Shown here piece by piece: positions 45,805 through 57,200 of a stretch of DNA of 64,000 nt; position 1 is the first letter of the stretch, and each line of letters begins with the position of its first letter. A program made the position numbers and the translations under genes. Under the pieces are notes generated by a model, which was given only the letters and a program-made list of their open reading frames with translations, ran no database searches and had not been told where the DNA came from. This DNA comes from Tanytarsus gracilentus (taxonomy: Eukaryota > Arthropoda > Insecta > Diptera > Chironomidae), in NCBI GenBank assembly GCA_038502055.1, contig JAXRKN010000040.1, positions 310,001 to 374,000 of the forward strand. Reading direction: 5' to 3'.

Positions 45805-48179
45805 TCATTCAGGATCTACGATTAACATAATTTGTTGTGTTGGCTCATTATTCCGGATACACTCGTTTTGATGTGTAAGCCAATCCTTGCGTTGACAAAA
45901 GGTTGAGCAATAAGGTGTTCTTCGGCACAACGAACATTCAGCCATGGCATCACGATTGCAATTTGCACACTACATAAATATTATGTTAGTTAATTATATT
46001 TAAATTCTTACAGTCATTACCTTCTTGTTTGATATCTCCACACCAGGAGGAAGTTGTGCATTTATATTGTTCGGATCTTCGATTTGACTAGCGGCAAGGA
46101 GTGCCGTATCTCTTTCACGCTGTAAACGTTCGATGTGTTTTAGATAAATTTCCTTGCACTCATCCATACATCGCTTTAAGTCATTGTTAAGCTGTGTCAC
46201 CTGTTTTTGGATATTGCGCATACGCTCAAATGGCACATTAAATTCTGATAGAACTGTAATAAAAATATTGATGGTGAAATTTTGTCATGAATCATCAACA
46301 GTAAAAGGAAGCTCACGTGTTTGGTCCACATAATCAGCAGGAATCTCTTGTATAGCCTCGGTTACCGTCTGCCATGGTGTTATTGATTCCTCCTTAACGG
46401 ACGACGGTGGCGCAACGGCTGGCGAAAATGTAATTGCATTCTCATCAACATCATTTGAACTCTCGGCGCCACTCGGTTTTACATTGACAATATTCACGCT
46501 AAACCGCTTTTTCTTGATGCCATTATTGGCGTTGATCGTGACGGTGTTATTATTGTTGTTGCTACTCTGGATAGGAGTCGTTTGAATGTGAAGTTGCTGC
46601 TGAGGAGTTGTGTTGTGAGGTGTTGTGATGATGCTGGTATTTATCGTACTATTTGTATTATTGATGCTATTGTGGGTGGTGACCACTGGCGTTGCCGTAA
46701 TTGTAACTGTATTTTGGGTTCCAACTGAAGCCGATTGACCATTGTCCATTGACGTGTTACTATCCTGGCCATCTGACTTAATTTTCCTCCGTCGCTTGTA
46801 GGGTGTAAATAGGCGCACGGGTCCAGAGGCAGCTGCGAATAAAAATAATTTTATTGCACTAACATTTTGGAGAAAATTTTGTATCGCGAGATTACAATGT
46901 GATTAAAAAATTTGTGTATCGTTGTGAAAAAGAAAAAAAAATATCCAAAAAAATCTTCTATCTATTTTTATCACACACACCATAGAATATTGAGTCAGAG
47001 AGAGAGAAAGAGAGATAGCATGGATTCTAATGATGATGTTGTGAGGTGATTCTAAAAATAACGTAAACGCTAAAATGTTCTTGGGAAATGATACTCACTT
47101 GCATCATCGTCGCAGCACGCAGAGCATGTACAACTAGTTGCATGAGGGGTCAATACACCCTCATCGATTAGTGCTTGTAAACTTCGACCACCATAACGAA
47201 TCGATCGTTTCCAGTCCTTGCTCGATCCTCGTCCACATAGATTCTCGAATTCACTCGGGGTATACCAATTTTCTTTGTGCTTTATGCAACGACCTCTTCC
47301 ACCCGATCCTAAGCGTGTTTTAAAAAGTTCAGCAGTAGTTGTCTTACATCGAACAGGCAACACATCCAGCATCATTGGTTGATCAGCCCAATTAGATCCT
47401 CCCGATGAGGAGTGATTATTGACACTCGAATTGGAGCTATTCTGATGATTCTGACTATTGACTTGTTGCTCGACCTGCTGATGAAGCTGTTGCTGAACAT
47501 CGGCCGCTATTTGATCTACCGTTGGCTGTTGAATAACTATCGCTTTTAAACCCTCAGTCGAGTTCCCATCGCCGCCCGACGAGATAACATTGCTCGAGAG
47601 AAATCCATTGTTGTCGAGACAAAGCATTGGCTTCATAATGTGCTGCATCTGATCGCCAATCATTGAGCCCACTGGCAAGGATACGGGAACATTCACAATT
47701 TTCCTATAAAGAATAGCAAATTTTACGAATGTAATTGAGTAATTAATGGCGCGCCACTAACCATTGATGATTTCCACCATTATCCGAACTCGTAACTATG
47801 CGAGCTGTTAATGTTGAGTTCTGTAAATAGCGAAAAAATGTTCACTTTCGATTAGCTGAGCATGGAATTGCTTGTACATCAATATATAGGTATGTAAATA
47901 GACATTGGATAGAAATAAACAAAAAAAAGTTGAGCTTGAGACGAAGAAAAAAAAAAGTTTTGAATGTATGAAAATCCAGTGCAGAAAAATAAACTTTGAT
48001 TCCTTCTTAATTACAATATTTTGAATAACAAAACTCCAATTGAGCATCGTTGTGGTGTGCAGTAAGAGGAGTTTGATGCATAAATAAATTGCGTTGATAA
48101 CACTTACAGAAATTTCATTATTTTCACTTTTCATTTTGCAGTCTTCACCGTTATTCTCATAGTTTTCCGTCTGATCCAT
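45805..48179 (-). CDS. Deaf1: Deformed epidermal autoregulatory factor 1 (Deaf1)
   Basis: Nuclear transcription factor binding TTCG-type half-sites. Six exons (48108-48179, 47762-47820, 47099-47703, 46317-46832, 46021-46253, 45805-45969) keep frame and give 549 residues (Drosophila about 576). After an acidic N-terminus and a Gln/Asn/Ser-rich stretch, the SAND domain spans about residues 155-240, ending exon 3: LPVRCKTT, FKTRLGSGGRGRCIK, the DNA-binding KDWK within SSKDWKRSIRY, and the closing TSCTCSACC. A KRRRKIK nuclear localisation signal begins exon 4, which is otherwise Thr/Asn/Gln-rich. Exon 5 is a coiled coil (NDLKRCMDECKEIYLKHIER). The last exon is a C-terminal MYND zinc finger (CANC, CSLC, YCSTFC, H, C). 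SAND plus MYND is diagnostic of DEAF1; GMEB lacks MYND. Confidence 0.95.
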
Positions 48180-48665
48180 TGCCTACTGACAATCGGATGC
48201 CTTGAATTGTGCCCTTAGACCCGCTTTCAATGACTTTTGACACACTTTGCGCTCGTTTTCCTCCCGAAAATACGGAAAATTCGCAATTTGATCTCGATAG
48301 AAAAAATTTTATTCAGTTTTATAGGGCGAGAGACGCGCGTAAGTGACGAGCCCTTCGGAAAATTCTTTTCGTAGGGTGAGCGAATATTTTTTAAATCTTT
48401 AAAAGTTCGTTAATTTTAAATTTAAAATTTTTTTTTGCATTGAGTCAACTGTCGTGTGTGTCGGTATCAACTAAAAAACTAAATTTATAAAAAAACATTT
48501 TTTAAAGCCTGTCTTGATAAATTTTATATAATTTAAATTTTAGTTTCTCGCCCCTTAAATAAAGAATTTTAGCGTCAAATATTTCACTAACACAAACAAA
48601 AAAAATTCGACGCTCATCTTTAAAAACTCGTGCTTTGATTATTCGCTAAAAAATTTAATTCAAGA
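48180..48665. promoter_or_regulatory. Divergent promoter, Deaf1 / F-box gene
   Basis: 486 bp between ATGs. A CG-containing island at about 48325-48390 is flanked by AT-rich sequence. It holds, in order, a GACGCGCGTAAGTGACGAG block (48332-48350), GCCCTTCGGAA (48350-48360) and CGTAGGGTGAGCGAATA (48370-48386). The first block resembles the island in the Trx/MARCHF6 promoter. The second and third each recur in the LEM/Prosbeta1 promoter at 52027-52100. No TATA box is evident. Confidence 0.55.
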
Positions 48666-50408
48666 ATGGAAGTTGAAGAAAATCAACATGAAACTCAAGT
48701 TGAGAGCTTTGAAAAGACTTTTCCACCCGAGGTCGTTCGCAAAATCGTCAATTTCTTGCCAAAAAAGGATTTAAAGAAAATTGCTCTCGTGTCAAAGTTT
48801 TTTCACCGCGTCGTTTGTGAACTTGAACAATTTAAATATCCTCTGGTCGTGACACATGACACTGTAAGTATCAACTTATTGTAAAACAACAATCCAGGAA
48901 GAAAAATCTAAATTATTTTCTTCTTTTCTCTGTCACATTCGCGATTTACTGATTTCTCCAATGTTTTACAGATCCATAATTCCGCCAGCAGTGCGTACGT
49001 ACAGACCAAAAGACAATTTAACAAGCTCATCATTAACAATATTCAACTTAACGATGAAAACTTAAAGTTTGTAAGCAGTTTGATGGAAATCCATGGTCCA
49101 AAAATCCTAACTTTGCGCATTAGTTGCGAGGAATATCCCGGTGGTGAAATAAGAGCTAACGAATGGATTAATCTGCTTATGCTGGTGCCAAATTTGGTGA
49201 ACTTTATGCTCTATGTGAAGGACATGAAGATTTCTCACTGGAAAAATCACACTGGAATACTTCAAAATCTTCGAAATCTTTCTCTGGGGTTGAAAGCGTC
49301 CGAAATCGGTGACTTCTTCAAATATATTCGACCTGATTCAATTGAGAAGTTCTCGATTCATTCTGAATGGGATGATTTGAATGATTTTTTATGCCGACAA
49401 CGTGGAATTAAGGATTTGACAATCACCAAACGGCATCTCGTCAACTATAACTTTTTTCAAAAGCTTTCGCTCGATAGATTGAACATCCATGTTCCGAGCC
49501 AGGATACAATCCTTGAAGGTTCTGATTTGCTTTCGATGATCAAACAGCATCCTGAACTGAAAAACTTTGATTTTCTCAATAATAATGGAAAACCAATCGA
49601 ACTAGAAATGAGTGGTGAGCTGCTTGAAGCTCTTTGCAACTTAGAAAGACTGCAAAATTTGAGCATTCGATTTACAACTGATAATCTGGCTCATATTAAT
49701 TCACTCACTCGATGCAAAGCTGAAGAAATTAGTTTGGATTTATATTCACTAGAGTTACATGAAATTAACACCTTAAAATTGGAAAAATTGAAGAAGCTTT
49801 CAATCATGTTCGGCATGGATTTCTTTGAAGAAAAACTTAGGCAAATTTTGTTTCAGCAAACAAATTTGCGTTATCTTCGTTTGAATTTTAATTGTGATTA
49901 TATGGAAGAAATTGAAATTCTTCCACTCAACACTATTCTGGAGCCCTGTTTACGATTGGAACATTTGATACTTGAGGATGAAGGTATACTTCTTGAGTAC
50001 AGTTATCATTACAATGGACTTGAGTATAGCAACATGAAAGAGCTAGAAATCGATCGTATGACCTTTCGTCATGGCTTTGCTGAGCTTTTGGATGCAATGC
50101 CCAACTTGGAAAAGCTCAAAGCAAAGAGATCTCTTGACTTCTCCGTTCTTTACTTGAGAAGTCTGGCGAATATGAAAAAGCTAAAAGTTTGCAAGTTATG
50201 GTTCACATTTGGCTCAACTGAAATCGTGGTTACAACTGAGGTCAAGTCAATTCTTAAAAAACTTTTCAACAATATCGAGACACTTAAAGTAAAACTTCAT
50301 GGAGCATCAGAGAAAGTTTCTGAAGAAATTCTCGAAGAGTTTCCGCAAGACAAATATCCTGGTTCAATTAAACATGAAGATGATATCTTGACGCTCAAAA
50401 ATTTCTAA
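48666..50408 (+). CDS. F-box protein with LRR-like C-terminus
   Basis: Probable substrate receptor of an SCF (Skp1-Cullin-F-box) ubiquitin ligase. Two exons, 48666-48863 and 48972-50408, encode 544 residues. Residues about 15-55 form the F-box (FPPEVVRKIVNFLPKKDLKKIALVSKFFHRVV), preceded by an acidic N-terminus. The rest consists of repeated 25-30 residue units with regularly spaced leucines (LRNLSLGL, LERLQNLSIRF, LEKLKKLSIMF, LRYLRLNFN, LRLEHLILED, MKELEIDRM, LEKLKAKR), as in leucine-rich repeats of the FBXL class. I do not recognise the orthologue; this type of F-box/LRR gene is often lineage-expanded in nematoceran flies. AATAAA at 50461-50466. It is divergent from Deaf1 and convergent with the LEM gene. 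Confidence 0.82.
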
Positions 50409-50770
50409 ATTCGTTTCCAATCAACAAAATGATTCTTTTCTAACATTTTTTACTTCATTAAATAAACGCTTAAACATCTATTAATAACAATATGAATCGT
50501 TAATTAAATGTTCTTAAGCACTTAATTGTTAACATTAAATTTTCTAAATCATGTTATCACGTTCACTATTTTTTCCTATAATGATTAAATAAAAATAAAA
50601 TATATTTTTTTATGGAAAAATCTTTATTTAATAAAATTTGATAATATGGTGCGTATATGTTGGTAATAAAAATTTTAACATCAGAAAAATAAAACAATTG
50701 AAATTTGAGTTGGTACTTTGGAGATAGAGAGAGTTGATCGGAGAAACTGTAATCGCTTAAAATATTATAA
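50409..50770. other. Convergent intergenic region
   Basis: 362 bp between the F-box gene stop (plus) and the LEM gene stop (minus), carrying both polyadenylation signals: AATAAA at 50461-50466 (plus) and TTTATT at 50633-50638 (minus). Nothing else is seen. Confidence 0.7.
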
Positions 50771-51865
50771 TTATGTGAAGAAAATAACGTAGATAGCAAC
50801 AGCAATCATAACGGCCATGCAGAATAAGACATAATTTCGAATTTTATATTTTCTATCCATTTGATCAAACTTCTTCGCCAAAGTTATTCCAACACCAGCT
50901 TTTTGTTGCGGAACCATTGGTTTGCTATATTGTGATGATGAATAGCGATAATTCGAAGAGAAACTTGTTGACGGCTGAACAAAAACAGGATCCTTTTGAT
51001 ATTTTTTAATGCCATCATCAAGAGGTTCTGCTCTCAGCGTACTCAATCGCTTTGCAAAGCTACTTAGGTAAGGAGCTTCAAGCACATCATCATCGTCATC
51101 ATCATCATTATTATCCTCGTAGTTTTCTCTCTTAGCATAACTTATTGATGGATTATACGATGTTGACAATACTGTCCTGCCCACATTAACAGTTGGTGTC
51201 AAGTTTCTCGTGGGCTTATTACTGTAGCTCAACGTTGTTGTTCGACGATTCTGTAGGACAGGCTGTGGCTCTTGAAATTCAACTTCAAAAATTTTGTCCT
51301 CCTCTTCAGTTGATAATTCTTCCTCGCGAACAATTGGAACTGTCCTAATGTACTGTGTGGATGTTCGAACTGTCTCACTCTTCGCTAGAGTTGGTGTCTT
51401 CGATTTTGAACGACGGGCAGCGGCAGCCGGAGACTCCATAACTTCAATGACTTCGTCATCAGATTGTTCTTGAAGCGCTGATGATGATACAATCGGCTTA
51501 TCGTATGCTGGAGCCGCTCTCGATGAGGAGCGTCGAGATTGTGATTTTGGTGGCGAATCAGTACCGTTCAAAGTGGTTGTTGTCGCTGGAACCTTCTTGG
51601 TTTTCTCAACAATTGCCACTGTAGCGCGACGATTAGGCGTTTTCTCCTTTTTTCCTCTTGCAAGCTCTGCCGGCTCCTCATCGTCACTGGCTTTCATTAC
51701 GGCCACTGTTTCGCGACGAGTTTTCGATTTTTGCATCTCCTTTGCAACTTTGAGTTTTTTCATCAATACCTTCCTGGTCGTTGAAGTAACCGGCATGTTT
51801 GCAAAGCCATATTTAAGCAATTCAATGCGAAGTTCGTCGTTTGTTAAGTTTTCAACTTCACTCAT
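50771..51865 (-). CDS. LEM-domain inner nuclear membrane protein
   Basis: Single-coding-exon protein of 364 residues. Residues 1-42 are a LEM domain (EVENLTNDELRIELLKYGF, then PVTSTTRKVLMKKL), the helix-loop-helix fold that binds Barrier-to-autointegration factor and so links chromatin to the nuclear envelope. A long disordered middle region has basic, Ser/Thr-rich and acidic parts (a poly-Asp run near 51090) with many candidate phosphorylation sites. The C-terminus carries one hydrophobic span (about 340-361) with only a few residues after it, as expected for a tail-anchored inner nuclear membrane protein. Emerin, otefin and bocksbeutel share this plan; the sequence does not decide among them. 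A 5' UTR intron is likely (51889-51946; GTAAGT donor, ATTCAG acceptor). The gene diverges from Prosbeta1. Confidence 0.9.
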   Translation of the reverse strand: MSEVENLTNDELRIELLKYGFANMPVTSTTRKVLMKKLKVAKEMQKSKTRRETVAVMKASDDEEPAELARGKKEKTPNRRATVAIVEKTKKVPATTTTLNGTDSPPKSQSRRSSSRAAPAYDKPIVSSSALQEQSDDEVIEVMESPAAAARRSKSKTPTLAKSETVRTSTQYIRTVPIVREEELSTEEEDKIFEVEFQEPQPVLQNRRTTTLSYSNKPTRNLTPTVNVGRTVLSTSYNPSISYAKRENYEDNNDDDDDDDVLEAPYLSSFAKRLSTLRAEPLDDGIKKYQKDPVFVQPSTSFSSNYRYSSSQYSKPMVPQQKAGVGITLAKKFDQMDRKYKIRNYVLFCMAVMIAVAIYVIFFT

Positions 51866-51946
51866 GTTTCTCGCGCTTTTCCGTTAACCTGAATATTTTA
51901 TTAAATCAACACTTTTTCACTAAAATTAAGCAATATTTCAACTTAC

Positions 51947-52222
51947 TGCTCAATTGTGACGACACAGCAGACGTAGTTATTGTAAATTTACGCGATTTTA
52001 TGAAATAAACTGGCCTTTTTTTATTGCGTAGGATGAGCGAGTAAGTTTTGCGAGCGAAATAATTTTTTCTGTTTATTTTGATCTTGATCTTCCGAGGGGC
52101 AGCTATTAAGATCAAAAAATTACTCAGTTAGCACTCGCTGAAAGGAAAAAAAATACAATTTTGTTTTCATTCAAATTTAAATACTTTCAAGTCGATTTAA
52201 TTAAATTAAATAATCACTAACG
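51947..52222. promoter_or_regulatory. Divergent promoter, LEM protein / Prosbeta1
   Basis: This segment joins the 5' UTR exon of the LEM gene to the ATG of Prosbeta1. It contains CGTAGGATGAGCGAGTA (52027-52043) and, in opposite orientation, TTCCGAGGGGC (52090-52100, reverse complement GCCCCTCGGAA). Both also occur in the Deaf1/F-box promoter, there in the same orientation and only about 10 bp apart. AT-rich sequence surrounds them. Confidence 0.55.
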
Positions 52223-52995
52223 ATGGATGCACATTTGGGCTGCGATTTTCTCGATCATCCGGTATCGACTGGTGTAAGTAGAGTTGTTAAAAACTTTTAA
52301 AATTTCTACTCGAGGTTAACGATGAAATTTTGCAATGTCATTAAAACTCTTTTTTGTAGACAACAATTATGGCTGTTGAGTATGATGGCGGTGTGATTAT
52401 TGGCGCTGATTCACGTACATCAACTGGATCTTATGTCGCAAATCGTGTGACTGATAAGTTAACAAAGATTACGGAAAAAATCTATTGTTGTCGAAGTGGA
52501 TCAGCAGCCGACACACAAGCTATTGCCGACATTGTCTCATACTCAACTTACTTCTATGAGAATCAAAATAATCGTGATGCTCTCGTCTCGGAAGTCGCTG
52601 CTGAATTCCGTAAATTTTGTTACAACTATCGTGACTCAATTACCGCTGGAATTATCGTCGCTGGATATGATGATCAGAATGGCGGTCAAGTGTTCTCTGT
52701 TCCTCTCGGCGGTATGTTAATTCGTCAGAGTTGCACCATTGGTGGTTCAGGTAGCTCTTTCATCTACGGTTTTGTTCGTGAACACTACAAGGATAAAATG
52801 GAGAAAGAGGAATGCGTTGAATTCGTTAAGAAAGCAGTCTTTCATGCTATGTATCACGATGGAAGCTCAGGTGGTGTTTGTCGCATTGGAATCATCTCAA
52901 AGGAGGGAATCGAGCGTCGTGTCTTTTTTGCACCATCAATTGATGAGAAGCCTAACATGACACCAACAGCAAAACCATCAGTTACAGTTCGCTAA
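52223..52995 (+). CDS. Prosbeta1: 20S proteasome subunit beta1 (PSMB6 type)
   Basis: Catalytic N-terminal-nucleophile hydrolase subunit with caspase-like specificity in the 20S proteasome. Two exons, 52223-52273 and 52360-52995, encode 228 residues. Exon 1 is the propeptide (MDAHLGCDFLDHPVSTG) and exon 2 begins at the mature Thr (TTIMAVEYDGGVIIGADSRTSTGSYVANRVTDKLTKI), so the intron lies exactly at the Gly-Thr autocleavage site. Catalytic Thr1, Asp17 (GADSR) and Lys33 (DKLTK) are present, together with the SGSAADTQA and GSGSSFIYGF segments of the beta1 class and the SGGVCRIGII segment. AATAAA at 53058-53063. Confidence 0.97.
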
Positions 52996-54248
52996 GAAAA
53001 ACAATTTTTGTATTATGCTAAGAATCTGGAAAAAAAAAACATTGGGAGAGAAAAGATAATAAAATGATATCAAAAAAATACGTTTTATACAACTTTTTTC
53101 GAGAGTGACATTTTTTCTCAGAATTGTCAAAGTTGGTTTAAAAGCTTAAAATTTTAATAAGAGCTTTTAGTTTAAACTCAAAGTTAAAATTTTTTTAAAA
53201 CGTCAGTCAATTCTAACTTTCGTGTTATTTATACTTGTTATCAGCATAGTCTCTCATAAAACTTATCTATACGACGATAGTTTTATTTATGAAATTATTT
53301 ACTCTCGCGCACCTTCGATGTGGGTGGATTGAACTCTTTGTCGTGACGGCTTTTTAATGTGGTTCTAATAAAAATTCATTTATATACAAAACATTTTTTT
53401 AAGAGAGGATTTCTATTTAAAAAATATCATAAGTGTCCTGGAAATTCCATTTTCTCTCAAACGAAATCAATTGGTTAACGGAGATAACGAGTCAGTGATA
53501 TTAATTTAAATATTTGAAAGAATTTTAAGGAAATTCACTTTCAAACTATTTTCATTTGAAGTATAAAGTGCACATAGTACATATTGTCGTCAAGTTCACA
53601 AGAATTTCGACATAGAAGTTCAATTTAAAATGATTTGAATTTTCAGATTTAGAGAAAGAGAAAAATTTTTCATGAAAATTCAATGTGCGCACGCTTGAGC
53701 GAGATGATGAAAAATTCCAAAAACCACGAGGAAGATTTCCAATTAAGGGAGAAAAGAAAACAATATCCATGTGCTTTCAATGAATTTCTCAACCGGCACG
53801 CTTTTGTGAGAGCTATTGGAAATGTTTCTCTTCTTTAATTTTTCCTTTTTTTTCATCATCTCAAATGAGCTCTTTCAAGTTTAAGCCCACACGAAAGAAA
53901 AGAATATCGATTGAAAGAAGGCACAGAAAAAAAACTGTTGGGAGACATTGAAGTGAATTTCCTTGATATTGAATCACGAAATGCTTGGATAAAAATAAAA
54001 GTTTCAATCTATTTTACAAAATGTTTTAGGATAATTGAGAAAAAAATGTTTTAACCATGGAAATTATTGAGGAGTGAACTTAAATTTAAGGCAAATAAAA
54101 ATTCACTAAAAGTGCTTCAAATTTAAAAGTATTATAAAAGAGAAAAAATATAATTATCAGACGCCTTTCCAATAATAATCATCATAATCAATCAAACTAC
54201 CCGTAAGCTATAAAATTCTGTGAAAAATCAACAAGAAAATCAGCAATA
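52996..54248. other. Intergenic region upstream of nwk
   Basis: About 1.25 kb between Prosbeta1 and the first coding exon of nwk, both plus strand. It contains the Prosbeta1 3' end and the nwk promoter or 5' UTR. Only short shadow frames; no gene, no recognised repeat. Confidence 0.65.
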
Positions 54249-57200
54249 ATGCAGCAGCAACCGAGAAAAGTGAGAAGAGATTTTTGTGGTTCTTAACAAA
54301 CATTAAAATTTATTCTCTTCTTTTTCGTTAAATGATTTTTTTAGGGAAATTATACAAAGTTCCTTAAGAACTTGCACACAGAGCAACTTGCAAAGTTGCA
54401 ACTTAAAAATCAGCACGAATGTGATTTATTAGAAGACATAAGAACATTCGTCCTTAAACGGTCCGCAATCGAGAAACAATATAGTGAATCATTACTAAAG
54501 CTCTCCTCAGCCTATCTAAATAAGAAGACGCCTAACATTCCCGAAATAAAAATGGAAGGTGCCGAAGAGAAATGGTGAGAAGTTAAAAAATCAAATTGAA
54601 AAATAGCTGCAATTCAATAACGCTTAAAGTGCTCTATTTTGAGCAATTTTCATTTCACACATTACCACCCAAAAAAATATCAAATTCATTCCCTTGATGT
54701 TATTGAAAATTAAATAATTCGTGGGGAAAAAAATTCTATGTATTCTAACAATATCTCAATTTTACCGATGAGAAAAATGATGACAGCGGAAAATTTTCTG
54801 TTTTAATGACCTTTAAGCTGTGTGGTGCTATTTCTTTTGACGCACCCAACCTCCCATTAATTATTCAAAGCTCTCTTTCTGTCTCTGTCCCCAATCATTT
54901 ACTTTTCTCGCACCTAATTGAAATTAATAATTAAAAACTCACACTCTAATGAGAGCGCGAAGATGTTAATTATGCAAAATATTAAAAAAAATCGATTCCT
55001 CGTTAACTTAAAATTTCATTTCATTTCATAAAAAAATCATCAGGAATATGTGGAGTGTTTGGACGACAGTGTTGGAGGAGAATGAAAAGTTGGCGCGAGC
55101 ACGACTGGCTGCAGTCGAAGTTTTTCAACAGCAAATTGCCGATGAGACAAAACTTTTGCGAGCATATAAATTAGCAATCAGCAAACGATGTGTAGAGAAT
55201 CTCGCAAATGTGCAACGTGAAGTGCAGGGATCAGTTCAGGAGGTCGATAAAACGAAGAAATCCTATTTCGATGAGGAGCATTGTGCCCATGATGTACGCG
55301 ATAAAGCGCGTGATATTGAAGAGAAATTAAAGAAAAAGAAGGGGAGCTTTTTTCAGTCAATTACATCGCTGCAAAAGAACAGTGCACGTGTCACATCAAG
55401 AAAGGAGCAATTGGAGGAGAAATCGAGCGGTGCTCGTAATGACTACATCTTCAGTCTTGCCGCTGCCAATTCCCATCAAAATCGTTATTTTACCACCGAT
55501 TTACAAGTTACAATGCAATCTATGGAGTACAATGTTTACGATCGTATTGCCGATTTTCTTGCACTCATCGGACGCACTGAACTGTTGACCTGTTCTGCAA
55601 CACAAAACTCATTCGGAAAGATTCGTGACCAAGCAAATCAACTGACACGAGAATATAATTTGCAGTGCACGTATTTGTTCTATCCCGTGCTCAAGCAACA
55701 CATTCAGTATGAGTTTGATGCATGCGACAACGACCCAATTCGAAAGATTACTGCAGATCATGAAACTGTCTTGCAGACGCTCAATCATGAGGGAAAACGT
55801 TGGGCAGGACGTGTTGCACGTGAGAATCATGCCATTCGCGAGAATACAAGACGTATGGCCGCCTATCAAGCACTACGAGATAGTGGTCATCGATCCGATC
55901 CCAACGATCAGAATGGCCCTGACCTTGACACAAAAATCGAGGAACTTTCTGAGCAAATTCGAAAGTCGGAAATAATTAAACTCAAGGCAGAATCGCGATT
56001 AGAGTGCTTGAAAATAGGTGGTATATCGATTGAGGAGTGGATACAGGAGGCAGAGACATTAAGTGTGCAAGAAATTCCACGCTCATCGAGTGAGGCCTCA
56101 CTACGCACTGATGGCGAAAACCCAAGCTCAGACTCGTTTTATGATAGCGATACCGCAGAGGCGGAAGTTAGACAACAAAAATTTGCCGTTGTAACTGCCT
56201 CAAAATCGATTGAAGAGAAACGTGACGCCTATCGTGAGTCGTTTCATGAATCGAGTGAATTTGAAGATGATGATGAGGACGATAGACCAATACCGCAACA
56301 ACAACAACAACAACCACCTAAAAATCAACCCGAACAATTTACCGAATGGGATGGTAAGTTTTTCTGCGGCAAATCACATGCTGAACATGTATAATTTAAG
56401 TAACACTTTTCTCTGCAGATCCAACATCAGTTGATTGGGGTGCTGGCGAAAGTCAAACGGCTGTTGCCGAAGTCACCTCATCAGTGCCGAAATCAAGCTC
56501 TATGAATAGTACAGTTCAGACTTATAAGTGCACAGCTTTGTACTCGTATACTGTAAGCTTAATTTTATTCTGATTTATTTTAATTAATTAAATTTCCTTC
56601 TTGTTTCTTAAGGCACAAAATCCTGACGAGTTAACAATTGTCGAGAATGAACAATTGGAGGTGGTCGGTGAAGGAGATGGTATGAAAAACAGCACGATAA
56701 TTAAGTATAATTTCGTTAATTTATCATTCTCACAGGTGATGGATGGTTGCGTGCTAGAAATTATCGAGGTGAAGAGGGTTTTGTTCCGCATAACTATCTC
56801 GACGTGGAACGTGATGTTGAGCCTTCTAATGATCAACATCCACAAATGGCATCATTCTCATCCGTTGATTATACCGTTGATAGCGAGGACCAAGAAGTTC
56901 TTCCAGACTCTGTTCAATCACCCGATCAAGTTTCTGTCATTTCAGCACCACCTAAGCAACCGCCACCTGAGTTGCCGCAACATCATCAAAAACCCAAATC
57001 CGATCAACTTTATTGCATTGCACTCTACGACTATGACGCTACTGCTGAAGATGAATTGACATTTGAAGAAGGACAAGTGAGGACACGAAAATTAGTTGAT
57101 TATGTCAGCGTTAATTAATTTATGAATTATTTTCTCCCCTCGTAGATAATTAAGTTAATAACAAAGGAACCTCATGGTGTTGATGATGGATGGTGAATAA

